The notes under the pieces were generated by a model. That model saw nothing but the letters and a program-made list of their open reading frames with translations. It was not told the DNA's origin and did not search any database. Both the position numbers and the translations under genes were made by a program. 64,000 nt of DNA, from assembly GCF_000619885.1 (NCBI RefSeq), contig NZ_KK211039.1, forward strand, positions 399,589 through 463,588, given 5' to 3'. Shown piece after piece: positions 1 to 9,151 of this stretch; the stretch's first letter is position 1, and each line of letters opens with the position of its first letter. This DNA is from Balneatrix alpica DSM 16621. Its GTDB lineage: Bacteria > Pseudomonadota > Gammaproteobacteria > Pseudomonadales > Balneatricaceae.

Positions 1-1624
1 AGACTAAACGATCCGGGCGAGAGTCGCGACGATCCACCACAAAATAGCCCTGACGCTCAAACTGGAAACGCGTTTCAGGAGAAGCGTCCGCCAGACTGAG
101 CTCTGCACGGGCATCGCTCATAACCACCAGCGATTCAGGGTTAATGCAATCGAGGAAACTCTTATCCTTGTCCCCTTCCGGGTCCGCTTCGGTGAAGAGG
201 CGATCATACAGACGCACTTCAGCAGGCACGCTATGGCTAGCCGATACCCAGTGCACCACACCATTCACCTTATATTCGGTATTGACCCCAGCGGAAGCAG
301 GATCATAGCTGCAGCGCAATTCCACCACCTGGCCACTGGCATCCTTGATCACTTCTTCGCACTTGATCACATAGGTGCCGCGCAAACGCACGTGCTGCCC
401 TGGCGCCAAACGCTTCCACTTTTTCGGTGGCTCTTCGGCAAAGTCTTCCTGCTCGATATACAACTCACGAGTCAGGGGAGCTACACGGCTGCCGAAGCTA
501 TCATCCTTAGGATGATTAGGCAGGGTAATCTGTTCTACCTGCCCTTCCGGGAAGTTAGTCAGGGTCACCTTAAGCGGCTGCAAAACACACATGGCCCGAG
601 CGGCATGGGCATCCAGGTCTTCACGGATGCAGAACTCCAGCGTGCTCACATCTACCACGGACTCACTACGGGTGACACCGATCATGTCACAGAAGTTACG
701 CAGTGACACTGGGGTATAACCACGACGGCGCAAACCAGAAATAGTCGGCATCCGTGGGTCATCCCAGCCATTCACATGCCCCTCATCCACCAGCTGCTTC
801 AGCTTGCGCTTTGAGGTCACGGTGTAATTCAGATTTAGCCGGGCAAACTCATACTGGCGGGGTTTGCAGGCAACACTGAGGTTATCCAGAAACCACTCAT
901 ACAGTGGCCGATGATCTTCAAACTCCAGGGTGCAGATAGAGTGGGTAATCCCCTCAATTGCATCAGACTGACCATGGGTAAAATCATAGTTGGGATAGAT
1001 ACACCATTTATTGCCAGTCTGGTGATGGTGCACATGGCGCACCCGGTAAATAATCGGATCACGCAGGTTAATGTTGGGGGAGGCCATATCAATCTTGGCC
1101 CGCAGCACCGCTTCCCCTTCTTTAAACTCACCTGCACGCATCTGTTCAAACAACGCCAGGTTTTCTTCCACGCTACGATCACGGTAGGGGCTGTGCTTAC
1201 CAGGCTCGGTTAGGGAGCCACGGTACTCACGCATTTGCTCAGGTGTCAGCTGGCACACATAAGCCTTGCCATTGCGAATCAACTCCAGTGCCCACTGATA
1301 CAACTGGTCAAAGTAGTCGGAGGCATAATGCACTTTGCCGGCCCAACGGAAGCCCAGCCAACGGATATCTTCCTGGATAGAGTCGATGTACTCCTGACTC
1401 TCTTTCTCCGGGTTGGTATCGTCAAAACGAAGATTACACTCACCCTTGTAACGCTCGGCCAGGCCAAAGTTCAGGCAGATAGACTTGGCATGACCGATGT
1501 GCAGGTAGCCATTCGGCTCCGGCGGGAAACGGGTCACGATTTTACTGTGCTTGCCAGCACTCAGATCCGCTTCAATGATCTGAGTAATAAAGTTGCTTGG
1601 CGCGGTTTTGTCGTTGCTGCTCAT
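1..1624 (-). CDS. glnS: Glutaminyl-tRNA synthetase, C-terminus cut by window edge
   Basis: Cytoplasmic class I aminoacyl-tRNA synthetase that charges tRNA-Gln with glutamine. The N-terminus reads [21 protein letters not shown] and is followed by [15 protein letters not shown] with the HIGH motif near residue 43. The second catalytic loop reads TSKRKL, the GlnRS variant of KMSKS, followed by [18 protein letters not shown], which is typical of bacterial GlnRS. The last visible residues (FQFEREGYF-like: [12 protein letters not shown]) belong to the C-terminal anticodon-binding barrels. About 540 codons are present, so only roughly 15-20 residues are missing beyond position 1. The start is the ATG at 1622-1624. 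In Pseudomonas-like genomes glnS lies next to ppiB-lpxH; here an iron-uptake block lies between them. Confidence 0.97.
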   Translation of the reverse strand, partial: MSSNDKTAPSNFITQIIEADLSAGKHSKIVTRFPPEPNGYLHIGHAKSICLNFGLAERYKGECNLRFDDTNPEKESQEYIDSIQEDIRWLGFRWAGKVHYASDYFDQLYQWALELIRNGKAYVCQLTPEQMREYRGSLTEPGKHSPYRDRSVEENLALFEQMRAGEFKEGEAVLRAKIDMASPNINLRDPIIYRVRHVHHHQTGNKWCIYPNYDFTHGQSDAIEGITHSICTLEFEDHRPLYEWFLDNLSVACKPRQYEFARLNLNYTVTSKRKLKQLVDEGHVNGWDDPRMPTISGLRRRGYTPVSLRNFCDMIGVTRSESVVDVSTLEFCIREDLDAHAARAMCVLQPLKVTLTNFPEGQVEQITLPNHPKDDSFGSRVAPLTRELYIEQEDFAEEPPKKWKRLAPGQHVRLRGTYVIKCEEVIKDASGQVVELRCSYDPASAGVNTEYKVNGVVHWVSASHSVPAEVRLYDRLFTEADPEGDKDKSFLDCINPESLVVMSDARAELSLADASPETRFQFERQGYFVVDRRDSRPDRLV

Positions 1625-2149
1625 GGCACCCAATTTTTCGTCAGAAAAAATAAAGCCGTAGTTTAAGGGCTCGCAGAAAGCAGCACAACCAAAGCCTAAA
1701 CCCTCTGACCCGCTGCAATCCTTCCCCTTTCTCGCCGTCATCTCCCCCCTGCTGGAGGCCTGACCTTCGCCATTCAGCACCTTGCACAGTCAAAATGTAA
1801 ATACGCTTCCAAAAGCAAATGACAATTCATATCATTCGCCTTCTTAATTATTTCAACATATTGCAGTATTGAGATAACTAACTTGAAAACCTTAGTCGTA
1901 CCCGCGTCTCTGTACGCAACGGCCAGTCCCCAGTGTTTCCTTCCTCTTAGGCACGGAATAACCCTTCGGCACCTGACCTCCTTATTACTCAGTCAGCATT
2001 AGCACAGCCCTGATGGCATACCCCAACACGGATGTTTAGTGGTACCAGCCATGGTGCCTGCTAACTGACGGCGCTGCCCGAGCACGCCAAATACCCTGAT
2101 TGCTTGCCTGCCAAAACGCATGATGACCTTAATAAAGGAGCCTCTTGTA
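1625..2149. other. Divergent intergenic region glnS / TonB receptor
   Basis: About 525 bases without a gene, holding the promoters of glnS (minus) and of the TonB receptor (plus). A Fur-like palindrome lies at 1817-1836. The plus-strand transcript would therefore have a long leader of over 250 bases before the receptor start. No riboswitch or small ORF was recognised. Confidence 0.5.
1817..1836. promoter_or_regulatory. Candidate Fur box upstream of TonB receptor
   Basis: The sequence AAATGACAATTCATATCATT resembles the AATGATAATCATT core of Fur boxes, with AATGA on the left and TCATT on the right. It sits in the only intergenic region upstream of a siderophore receptor gene, where Fur control is expected. 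It is imperfect, so the call rests on pattern plus context. Confidence 0.55.
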
Positions 2150-4387
2150 ATGCTTAATCAACGCCTGACCGCTGTAGTCAATCAGCCCTCAGACTGTGCA
2201 CTCCCCTCCCAGCGAACTCCTATGGTTGTTAGCAGTCTGGCTTTAGCCATTTCTGCTATCACCTCCGGCATGGTTTATGCTGCCAGCCCCCAGCCAAACG
2301 ATGTGACGCTGGATACACTGGTGGTGGAGGAATCCAAGCTACCTGCAGACGCTAATCCCTACGCCGAACCTGGTGCTCCCTACAAAGCCAAATCCCTGTC
2401 AGACAAGCGTCGCAGCCGGGATATTGCTGACACCCCACAAACGATGACTGTACTGACTAAGGATCTGATTGAAGACTCCGGCAAAACAGAGCTCAAGGAT
2501 CTGCTCAGCGCTCAACCCGGTATTACGCTGGGAACAGGTGAAGGTGGTAACTCTTTTGGTGATCGCTACATTATTCGCGGCTATGAAGCCCGCAGTGACG
2601 TCTATACCGATGGTCTGCGTGAGCCCGGCTTGATTACACGCGAGACCTTTGCCTTGGATCAGGTTGAAATCACCAAGGGGCCTAGCTCAACCTTTGCCGG
2701 ACGAGGCTCCACCGGTGGAGCGGTCAACACCGTCACCAAAAAAGCCATCCTGGATGATGATTTCACCACTCTTAGTGCTGGTCTTGGCAGCGATGGCTAC
2801 CAGCGTTACAGCGCCGACAGCAACCAAGCGCTGAATGACAAGGTCGCCGTTCGCGCCAACCTGCTATACACCCAGGCAGATACCCCCTCCCGTGCTCCTG
2901 CTGGCGAAGGTCGTCAGGGAGCCCTGCTGACCGCCACCATTGCAGCCACAGACAAGCTCACCATCAATGCCGACTACTACCACTTCAGCACCGATGACCG
3001 CACTGACCCCGGCATCGCTTACAACCGCACCAGCGGCTCATTCTTGAAGTATGACTATGTCGGACAAGATGGTTTGGACTTCCAAAAAACCGGCGCCGAT
3101 ATTTTTACCCTCGGTCTCGACTATGACTTTGGCAATGGCGTTCGCCTGGAAAACAAAAGCCGCCTAGGCAACACCAGCAACGACTACATTGTCTCTGCCT
3201 ACAGTAGCCGCTCCAGTAGTGGGCTGCGTTCTTTTACCGGCTGGTAGGATAACAACTACCTGGGCAACCAGACCAACCTGCTGATTGACCGCGATATCGC
3301 CGGTCGCCGCCATACAATTATTGCCGGAGCGGAATACGCCAAAGAAACGGTAAAGTCCGGTAACTACGCCATCACCACCAGCAATAGCTTTGTACTCAAT
3401 CCCTATAGTGCTCAACATAATCTATGGCAGGGCAGTACCAGCAAAAACGCTATGGCCAGCAAGTTGGAGCTAGAGACCCTATCGGCCTACCTGATGGACA
3501 CCGTCACCCTGACCGACAAACTGGAAGTCTTTGCCGGCGCGCGTTACGACTACTTCGACTACCATCTGTTCACCGCCTCCAACAGTAAAACCTACGCCTA
3601 TGACGATGGTTTCTGGAATGGCCATCTCGGCGCAGTCTTCTCTGCCTGGGATAACGGCAAGCTCTATGCCAGCTGGAGCACCTCCTCCAACATCAATGGT
3701 GGTGAAGCCGATGCCGGTACCAACTGTGGCTATGGCGGCCTCTGTTCGGATAGCGCCGGTAACTACGCCGCCGCAGAGCCAGAGCAATCCACCAACTATG
3801 AAGTCGGAGTTAAATTTAACCTCAACGACGATCGTCTGCTGGCCACCGCAGCGCTATTCCAAATCACCAAGGATGATGTGATTGAAGGGGGCAATGACTC
3901 CTATGCTTCCGGTGGGTCACTCAACACCGGGAAAAACCGCGTTGAGGGCATAGAATTGGGGCTGTCCGGTAACCTGACCGACAAACTCAGCGGCCAAGTG
4001 GGAGTGGCCCTGATGAACTCCGAAACCCTGGCCTCATACAACGCCAGCAATATTGGGCTCCCCAAGGCAAACTTCTCCGAGAAGAGTGCCCATCTGCAAC
4101 TACGCTACCAGGCAACACCGAAGTTTGCCTTCGGTGGCAACCTGACCTATGCCAGTGAAATCTTCGGTGGACAACCGGATGCTGGGGCAACCAGCAGCGT
4201 TCGCTTACCGAGCTATCGGGTTTATGACCTCTTTGCCACCTACAACTTCAGCCAGGATCTGGAGCTACGTGCCAACCTGCAAAACGTCACTGATGAGGAG
4301 TACTACACAGCGGTCTATCGTGGCGGCAGCATCGTTTACCTTGGCGATGCCCGCTCTGCCAACCTGACCCTGACCTACAAGTTCTAA
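2150..4387 (+). pseudogene. TonB-dependent catecholate siderophore receptor, interrupted by in-frame TAG
   Basis: Outer-membrane siderophore receptor of the Fiu/PiuA type. The start chosen is ATG 2150, because AAAGGAG at 2134-2140 sits 9 bases upstream; earlier ATGs at 2120 and 2123 lack one. A long N-terminal leader with a hydrophobic core ends near MVYAASPQ. The plug follows (DIADTPQTMTVLTKDLI, then IIRGYEARSDVYTDGLR and ITKGPSSTFAGRGSTGGAVN). The frame stops at TAG 3245-3247, between residues GW and DNNYLGNQTN, and continues open in the same frame to TAA 4385-4387. The C-terminus ANLTLTYKF with terminal Phe is typical of outer-membrane beta-barrels. A single CAG-to-TAG change would explain the break. 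The product would be a truncated, non-functional barrel unless the amber codon is read through or is a sequencing error. Confidence 0.9.
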
Positions 4388-4399
4388 CCTCAAACGGCC

Positions 4400-4429
4400 A
4401 AACCAGGGGCTCCCCTTCGCCCCTGGTTT
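4400..4429 (+). terminator. Hairpin after TonB receptor
   Basis: Perfect 10-base arms AAACCAGGGG and CCCCTGGTTT flank a 10-base loop, starting 13 bases after the receptor stop codon. There is no clean T-tract, so it may act as an attenuator or an mRNA-stabilising hairpin rather than a full terminator before the next gene. Confidence 0.5.
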
Positions 4430-4506
4430 GCGCATTTCGTTTGGCGGAAGGCCCGCATCAGAGTGGATGCCGCCCTGAGCATCCGGACCAAGAGGAGTAG
4501 CCAACG

Positions 4507-5190
4507 GTGATTTACCAAATTAGCCAACTTTTCAGCGCCACAGAGGTCAGCCAACTACGCCAGCACCTTGACCAAGCCAACTGGGTGGATGGCAAGCTCA
4601 GTGCGGGCAGTCAAGCCCAAGCGGTAAAGGCCAACCTGCAACTGGCGCAAGACGATCCCCTGGCCCAACAAATTGGCGACCTGATTTTAGATCGACTGGC
4701 CCAGCACCCACGTTTCATCGCAACCGCCTTGCCACAAAAAATCTACCCCCCCATGTTCAATTGCTACCACCAGGGGGGGCACTACGGCGCCCATGTCGAC
4801 AATGCCATCCGCGTCATTCCCCGCACCCCAGTGCGGCTACGCACCGACCTGTCTGCCACTCTCTTTCTCGCCGAACCAGACCAGTATCAAGGGGGAGAGA
4901 TGCAGATTGACGACAGCTATGGCAGTCATCTGATCAAACTGCAGGCTGGCGATATGATCCTCTACCCCTCCACCAGCGTGCATCAAGTACATCCGGTTAC
5001 CCAGGGCAAACGAGTCTGTGCTTTTTTTTGGATTCAGAGCATGGTGCGAAGCCATACCGAACGCCACCTCCTGGTTGAAGTCGATAACAGCATTCGTGAG
5101 CTCAGCCAACAGTTGCATGCCAACCACCCTGAAGTTATACGTCTGTCACGGGTCTATCAAAACCTGCTGCAACACTGGGTGGAGACCTGA
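4507..5190 (+). CDS. piuC: PKHD-type Fe(II)/2-oxoglutarate hydroxylase, PiuC/YbiX family
   Basis: Predicted cytoplasmic iron- and 2-oxoglutarate-dependent hydroxylase of 227 residues, the usual family length. The double-stranded beta-helix ligands are visible: H96 and D98 in GGHYGAHVDNAIR, the distal H159 in PSTSVHQVHPV, and R169 as probable 2-oxoglutarate binder. The start is GTG 4507, with AAGAGGAG about 10 bases upstream. Members of this family sit directly beside Fiu/PiuA catecholate receptors in Escherichia coli (ybiX) and Pseudomonas (piuC). The same pairing here supports the assignment and a role in siderophore-linked iron uptake; the natural substrate is not known from the sequence. 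The next gene starts 2 bases after the stop. Confidence 0.92.
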   Translation: MIYQISQLFSATEVSQLRQHLDQANWVDGKLSAGSQAQAVKANLQLAQDDPLAQQIGDLILDRLAQHPRFIATALPQKIYPPMFNCYHQGGHYGAHVDNAIRVIPRTPVRLRTDLSATLFLAEPDQYQGGEMQIDDSYGSHLIKLQAGDMILYPSTSVHQVHPVTQGKRVCAFFWIQSMVRSHTERHLLVEVDNSIRELSQQLHANHPEVIRLSRVYQNLLQHWVET

Positions 5191-5192
5191 CC

Positions 5193-6302
5193 ATGTCAGA
5201 CACCCTATCCCCTTTAAGCCAAATCCCCGCCGACCTGGTCAGTGTCAGCGACTATGCTCGCTATGCCCAGGCCCACCTGCCACCCGCTACCTATGCTTAT
5301 ATTGCCGGTGGCGGCGCGGATGAGATTAGCCTTAAGCGTAACCGTACAGCCCTGGATCGCCTGCTAATCATGCCCAGAGTACTACGGGATCTCACCCATG
5401 GCGGTACCCACTTACAACTACTGGGACAGTCATTGCGCCACCCCATTTTCCTGGCGCCTGTCGCTTTCCAACGCCTAGCCCACCCGGAAGGGGAGCTCGC
5501 CACCGCCCGCGCTTGCGAAGCCCTCGAAACCTGCTTTATCACGAGCACCCTGGCCTCTTATAGCCTTGAGCAAATTGCCGCCTGCAGCCAGGGCTCCAAA
5601 TGGTTTCAACTCTATGTGCAGGAGAACCAAGACTTTACGCTGCAGTTAATGCGCCGAGCCGAAGCAGCTGGCTATAGCCACCTGGTGATTACCGTTGATG
5701 CTCCTTTACATGGCATCCGCAACCGCGCCCAGCGCGCAGGCTTTAGCCTGCTGGAGGGGGTTGAAGCAGTAAACCTGCGTGGTCGTCCGCCACTCCCCCA
5801 GGCCAGCTTCAGTCCATCACAAAGCATTGTTTTTCAAGGCATGATGAGTGAAGCCCCCACCTGGGAGCAGATCGCCTGGCTAATCCAGCAAAGTTCACTG
5901 CCAGTGATTCTGAAAGGAATTTTAAGTCCCGCTGATGCACTACAGGCATTTGCCGTGGGCGCCCAGGGCGTGGTGGTGTCCAATCATGGTGGACGCACGC
6001 TGGACTGCCTGCCCGCCGCCATCGACGTACTGCCGGCAATTCGCCAGGCCGTCGGAGTCGATAAATGCTTGCTGCTAGACGGCGCTATTGAACGGGGCAC
6101 AGATGTGTTTAAAGCACTCGCCTTAGGAGCCAATGCCGTGCTGGTGGGCCGCCCGCAACTCTATGCGTTGGCAGTAGCCGGAGCCCTTGGCGTGGCCCAT
6201 ATGCTGCGTATTCTGCGTGAAGAGCTGGAAGTCTGCATGTCACTGGCAGGCACACCAACCTTGGCGGATATCACTCCCGCCGCCCTCTGGCAAGCTGATT
6301 AA
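5193..6302 (+). CDS. FMN-dependent alpha-hydroxy-acid dehydrogenase/oxidase
   Basis: TIM-barrel flavoenzyme of 369 residues in the lactate dehydrogenase/glycolate oxidase family, which oxidises an alpha-hydroxy acid to the keto acid. Family landmarks include AYIAGGGADE near residue 35-44 (substrate tyrosine), QLYVQ at 139-143, K241 in VILKGI, the catalytic H265 and R268 in VVVSNHGGRTLD, and the FMN phosphate loops DGAIERGTDV and VLVGRP. It begins 2 bases after the hydroxylase stop, so the two are probably co-translated. An attractive inference is that it acts on a hydroxylated product or an alpha-hydroxycarboxylate ligand handled in iron uptake, but the substrate cannot be read from sequence. 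It could equally be a general lactate-like dehydrogenase. Confidence 0.9.
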   Translation: MSDTLSPLSQIPADLVSVSDYARYAQAHLPPATYAYIAGGGADEISLKRNRTALDRLLIMPRVLRDLTHGGTHLQLLGQSLRHPIFLAPVAFQRLAHPEGELATARACEALETCFITSTLASYSLEQIAACSQGSKWFQLYVQENQDFTLQLMRRAEAAGYSHLVITVDAPLHGIRNRAQRAGFSLLEGVEAVNLRGRPPLPQASFSPSQSIVFQGMMSEAPTWEQIAWLIQQSSLPVILKGILSPADALQAFAVGAQGVVVSNHGGRTLDCLPAAIDVLPAIRQAVGVDKCLLLDGAIERGTDVFKALALGANAVLVGRPQLYALAVAGALGVAHMLRILREELEVCMSLAGTPTLADITPAALWQAD

Positions 6303-6428
6303 GGGATAGGCTGGCCGTCAATCCAGGCGGTCAGCATCGCCCTTCCATTGCACCCTCTGCGACCTTGGGCTAAAGTGCCCGCCAAGCGTACAACGCTACT
6401 TTTCCCAGCATCGATTAAGGCTGCAACT

Positions 6429-6920
6429 ATGATTATTCTGCACACCAACATGGGTGACATCACCCTGGAACTGGACCACGAAAAGGCCCCCAAAACCGCC
6501 GCGAACTTCGAAAGCTATGTCCAAGACGGCTTTTACAACGGCGTGATCTTTCACCGTGTGATCGATGGTTTTATGATCCAGGGCGGTGGTTTTGAACCCG
6601 GCATGGTGCAAAAGCCCACTAAAGCACCGATTGAGAACGAAGCCGACAACGGCCTGTCCAACAAAGCCGGCACCATCGCCATGGCCCGTACCATGGATCC
6701 TCATTCTGCTTCTGCGCAGTTCTTTATCAACGTTGCGGACAACACCTTCCTGGATCACCGTGGCAAGACCATGGACGGCTGGGGTTACGCCGTGTTCGGT
6801 AAAGTGGTTGAAGGCATGGATGTGGTTAATCGCATGAAAGCCGTCGCTACTGGCTTCAAAGGCGGCCACCAGGACGTACCGGTAGAAGATCTGATCATCG
6901 AATCTGCCGAGATTGTCTAA
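6429..6920 (+). CDS. ppiB: Peptidyl-prolyl cis-trans isomerase B (cyclophilin)
   Basis: Cytoplasmic cyclophilin of 163 residues that catalyses proline cis-trans isomerisation. The start is ATG 6429 ([19 protein letters not shown]), which matches family N-termini; the upstream in-frame extension from 6348 is not conserved-looking. Active-site residues are present: F41-H42-R43 in [17 protein letters not shown]51, and the [10 protein letters not shown] segment, followed by FLDHRG. There is no signal peptide, so this is the cytoplasmic PpiB type. It precedes lpxH by 3 bases, a pairing found widely in gammaproteobacteria. Confidence 0.96.
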   Translation: MIILHTNMGDITLELDHEKAPKTAANFESYVQDGFYNGVIFHRVIDGFMIQGGGFEPGMVQKPTKAPIENEADNGLSNKAGTIAMARTMDPHSASAQFFINVADNTFLDHRGKTMDGWGYAVFGKVVEGMDVVNRMKAVATGFKGGHQDVPVEDLIIESAEIV

Positions 6921-6923
6921 CCC

Positions 6924-7646
6924 ATGACTACCCTGTTCATCTCTGACCTGCATCTCGACCCCAAGCGCCCGGATATTCATCAGGCACTGCTGGCCTTACT
7001 GGCCCGCGAGGCAGAGGGGCTGGAAGCCCTCTATCTGCTGGGGGATATTTTTGAGTATTGGATTGGCGATGACGGGGTGCAGCCCTGGCAATTGCAGCTG
7101 GCGAAAGTACTGCGCCAGCTACATGACCAGGGTTGCCGTCTGTACTTTCAGCACGGTAATCGCGACTTTCTTTTGGGTGAAGCCTACGCCGAGCACTGCG
7201 GCATGCAGTTATTGGCGGAAGAGCAGCGGATCGATCTCTACGGCACAGCAGTTTTGTTGATGCATGGTGATAGCCTCTGCACCCAGGACCAGGCCTATAT
7301 GGCCTTTCGCCAGCAGGTACGTCAACCTGCCTGGATACAACAGGTTCTCAGCCTGCCCTTGCAAGAGCGGATTAAACTAGCTGAGCAAATGCGTGCACAA
7401 AGCAAGATGGCCGCCAGCAATAAGGCGGATGACATTATGGATGTGACCCCTGCCGAGGTCGAGGCAGCCCTGGCGCGTCACCAGGTCAACATCCTCATTC
7501 ACGGTCACACCCATCGCCCCCAGCGTCACCCTCTGGCTGAGGGTAAAGAACGCATCGTCTTGGGCGATTGGGATAAGCAAGGCTGGCTCCTGAGGGTAGC
7601 GGATGCGAATCCAGCCCATTGGCAACTAGAAGCCTTTGCACTCTAA
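6924..7646 (+). CDS. lpxH: UDP-2,3-diacylglucosamine diphosphatase
   Basis: Peripheral inner-membrane metallophosphoesterase of lipid A synthesis that hydrolyses UDP-2,3-diacylglucosamine to lipid X and UMP. It has 240 residues, the normal LpxH length. Metal ligands are visible: D8 and H10 in FISDLHLD, D41 in LLGDIFEYWIGDD, N79 in QHGNRDFLLG, H114 in LMHGDSL, and H193-G-H195-T-H197. It starts 3 bases after ppiB and is probably co-transcribed with it. Confidence 0.96.
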   Translation: MTTLFISDLHLDPKRPDIHQALLALLAREAEGLEALYLLGDIFEYWIGDDGVQPWQLQLAKVLRQLHDQGCRLYFQHGNRDFLLGEAYAEHCGMQLLAEEQRIDLYGTAVLLMHGDSLCTQDQAYMAFRQQVRQPAWIQQVLSLPLQERIKLAEQMRAQSKMAASNKADDIMDVTPAEVEAALARHQVNILIHGHTHRPQRHPLAEGKERIVLGDWDKQGWLLRVADANPAHWQLEAFAL

Positions 7647-7731
7647 ACTTGGCGCACAGCGCCTTGGCTAACGCGCTGGTGATCATGGGGCCCCGCACCC
7701 CACTCACCTGCAACGCTTAACCTGTATTCAC

Positions 7732-8880
7732 TTAACGTACTGGCACAGGCTCCATCCGCAACTGTGTCCGTTGCCGAATCAACAGCAGATACACCAGGGC
7801 ATACAGGCCAATGACCAAGGTTCCGACCCAGGCAATATCGAAGGGAGTGAACTGGTAAAGCAGAATCAAACCATACATAGCCACAAAGTTACCCAATACA
7901 TAGGGCAGACGGCCATGACGCTCAACGGAAATGCCCATATTGCTGGTATACAAGCGGATCAGGGAATCGAGTGAGTTGATCACAAAAATCACTCCCACCA
8001 CCACCATCGCCAACTTCGCCCACTCCGCCAGGGGTAAGCCGCTGGAATACTGGTAGTACAACACCGAGAACCAGATTGCCAAGGGAATGGACGGAATCAC
8101 CAACAGGGCCAAGCACAGTTGCCAGGTGGGTAACCCCCCGACAAAGCGGGCAACAAACTGGCCAATCATAATGCTCCAGGAGAACCACCAGAACAGGTAA
8201 AACTGGTGATAGTCTGAGATGGGCGCCACAAACTGATCAAGATTGCTAAAGTAACCGCCAATCAACCCCAGGGTGGCCGCCATTTCTGCGCCCGTCAGCC
8301 CTGGTTGTGACAGCCCCATAGCGGCGATCAAGGCCAGGAATAGCCAAGTGGAGCCGATACTCAGCCACTTCACATAGCCAATATCCATGCTCGACAGCAC
8401 CGCCATCAATACCACCAGCGCCACCAAAGCGAAGCGCGCCCCATCACCGATCCCCTCAACATAGCTGGGCAGGTAACTGAGGAACAGGAAACCGGTAAAG
8501 GCACAGGTACCCACAATCACCAGATTGTTTAACCACTTGATCAGCGGAATTTCAAACAGCTTCAAGCGTGGTTCCACAATGCAGAAGTAAAAGGTGGTGA
8601 GAAAGTAGAAGCCCCAGACCAAAAAGCCCCAAAAGCCAAATTCAATCGCCAGGGGATTGGTGAACTGGTATGCCTCTTCGGCGGCATAGGTCGGAAACTC
8701 CGTTAGCGGGAACATGATCAGTCCCACATCCAGACCGGAGGTAAACAGAATGGCCATAAAGGCAAACAGCGAACTGGGGATTTCCCCCTTGCAGTACAGC
8801 TTAGGATAGCGAAGCAGAATCCAGGCTGAAGTAAGCAAGGTAACCGCTATGGCTACCGTCAGCAGGTTAGTCATCATCAT
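7732..8880 (-). CDS. Short BCCT-family transporter, probable choline/betaine uptake
   Basis: Inner-membrane protein of about 382 residues made almost entirely of hydrophobic helices. BCCT family signatures are recognisable: TSGLDVGLIMFPLTEFP resembles the glycine-rich substrate helix, FWWFSWSIMIGQFVARF the tryptophan box, and LLVIPSIPLAIWFSVLY the helix that follows. BCCT proteins usually exceed 480 residues, so this one is short at both ends and lacks the regulatory C-terminal tail. GGAG lies just upstream of three consecutive ATGs at 8880, 8877 and 8874; a longer start at 8907 has no ribosome site. It follows betIBA on the same strand after a hairpin, which argues for choline or betaine as substrate. 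That specificity is inferred from context. Confidence 0.75.
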   Translation of the reverse strand: MMMTNLLTVAIAVTLLTSAWILLRYPKLYCKGEIPSSLFAFMAILFTSGLDVGLIMFPLTEFPTYAAEEAYQFTNPLAIEFGFWGFLVWGFYFLTTFYFCIVEPRLKLFEIPLIKWLNNLVIVGTCAFTGFLFLSYLPSYVEGIGDGARFALVALVVLMAVLSSMDIGYVKWLSIGSTWLFLALIAAMGLSQPGLTGAEMAATLGLIGGYFSNLDQFVAPISDYHQFYLFWWFSWSIMIGQFVARFVGGLPTWQLCLALLVIPSIPLAIWFSVLYYQYSSGLPLAEWAKLAMVVVGVIFVINSLDSLIRLYTSNMGISVERHGRLPYVLGNFVAMYGLILLYQFTPFDIAWVGTLVIGLYALVYLLLIRQRTQLRMEPVPVR

Positions 8881-9082
8881 TGGCTCCGTTATTGTTGTTG
8901 TCGGCATGTGACTTAATCTGAGCGACCCGAAGATCGACCAGCTTGGCAGCCTGAGCTACCCGTGGCCGGTGCCAGCCTGGGCAATGCCCAAGCAGATCGG
9001 CCTGTTATCAGCAAAAGTTGCGGGCAAAAACCTGCCCTACCCACCTAAAAAGGGGGTTCCATTCATCCTTGGGAAGGGAAAA

Positions 9083-9144
9083 TGGCGGAGTGGCAGAACA
9101 GCAGAGGCGCCTAAACCCTGCTGCCCTGGCATGCCACTCCGCCA
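9083..9144 (-). terminator. Terminator of betIBA
   Basis: Perfect 13-base arms (TGGCGGAGTGGCA at 9083-9095 and its complement at 9132-9144) enclose a second small CAGCAG/CTGCTG stem. On the minus strand the hairpin begins 7 bases after the betA stop and is followed by TTTT, as expected of a terminator between betA and the BCCT gene. Confidence 0.75.
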
Positions 9145-9151
9145 GTAACGG

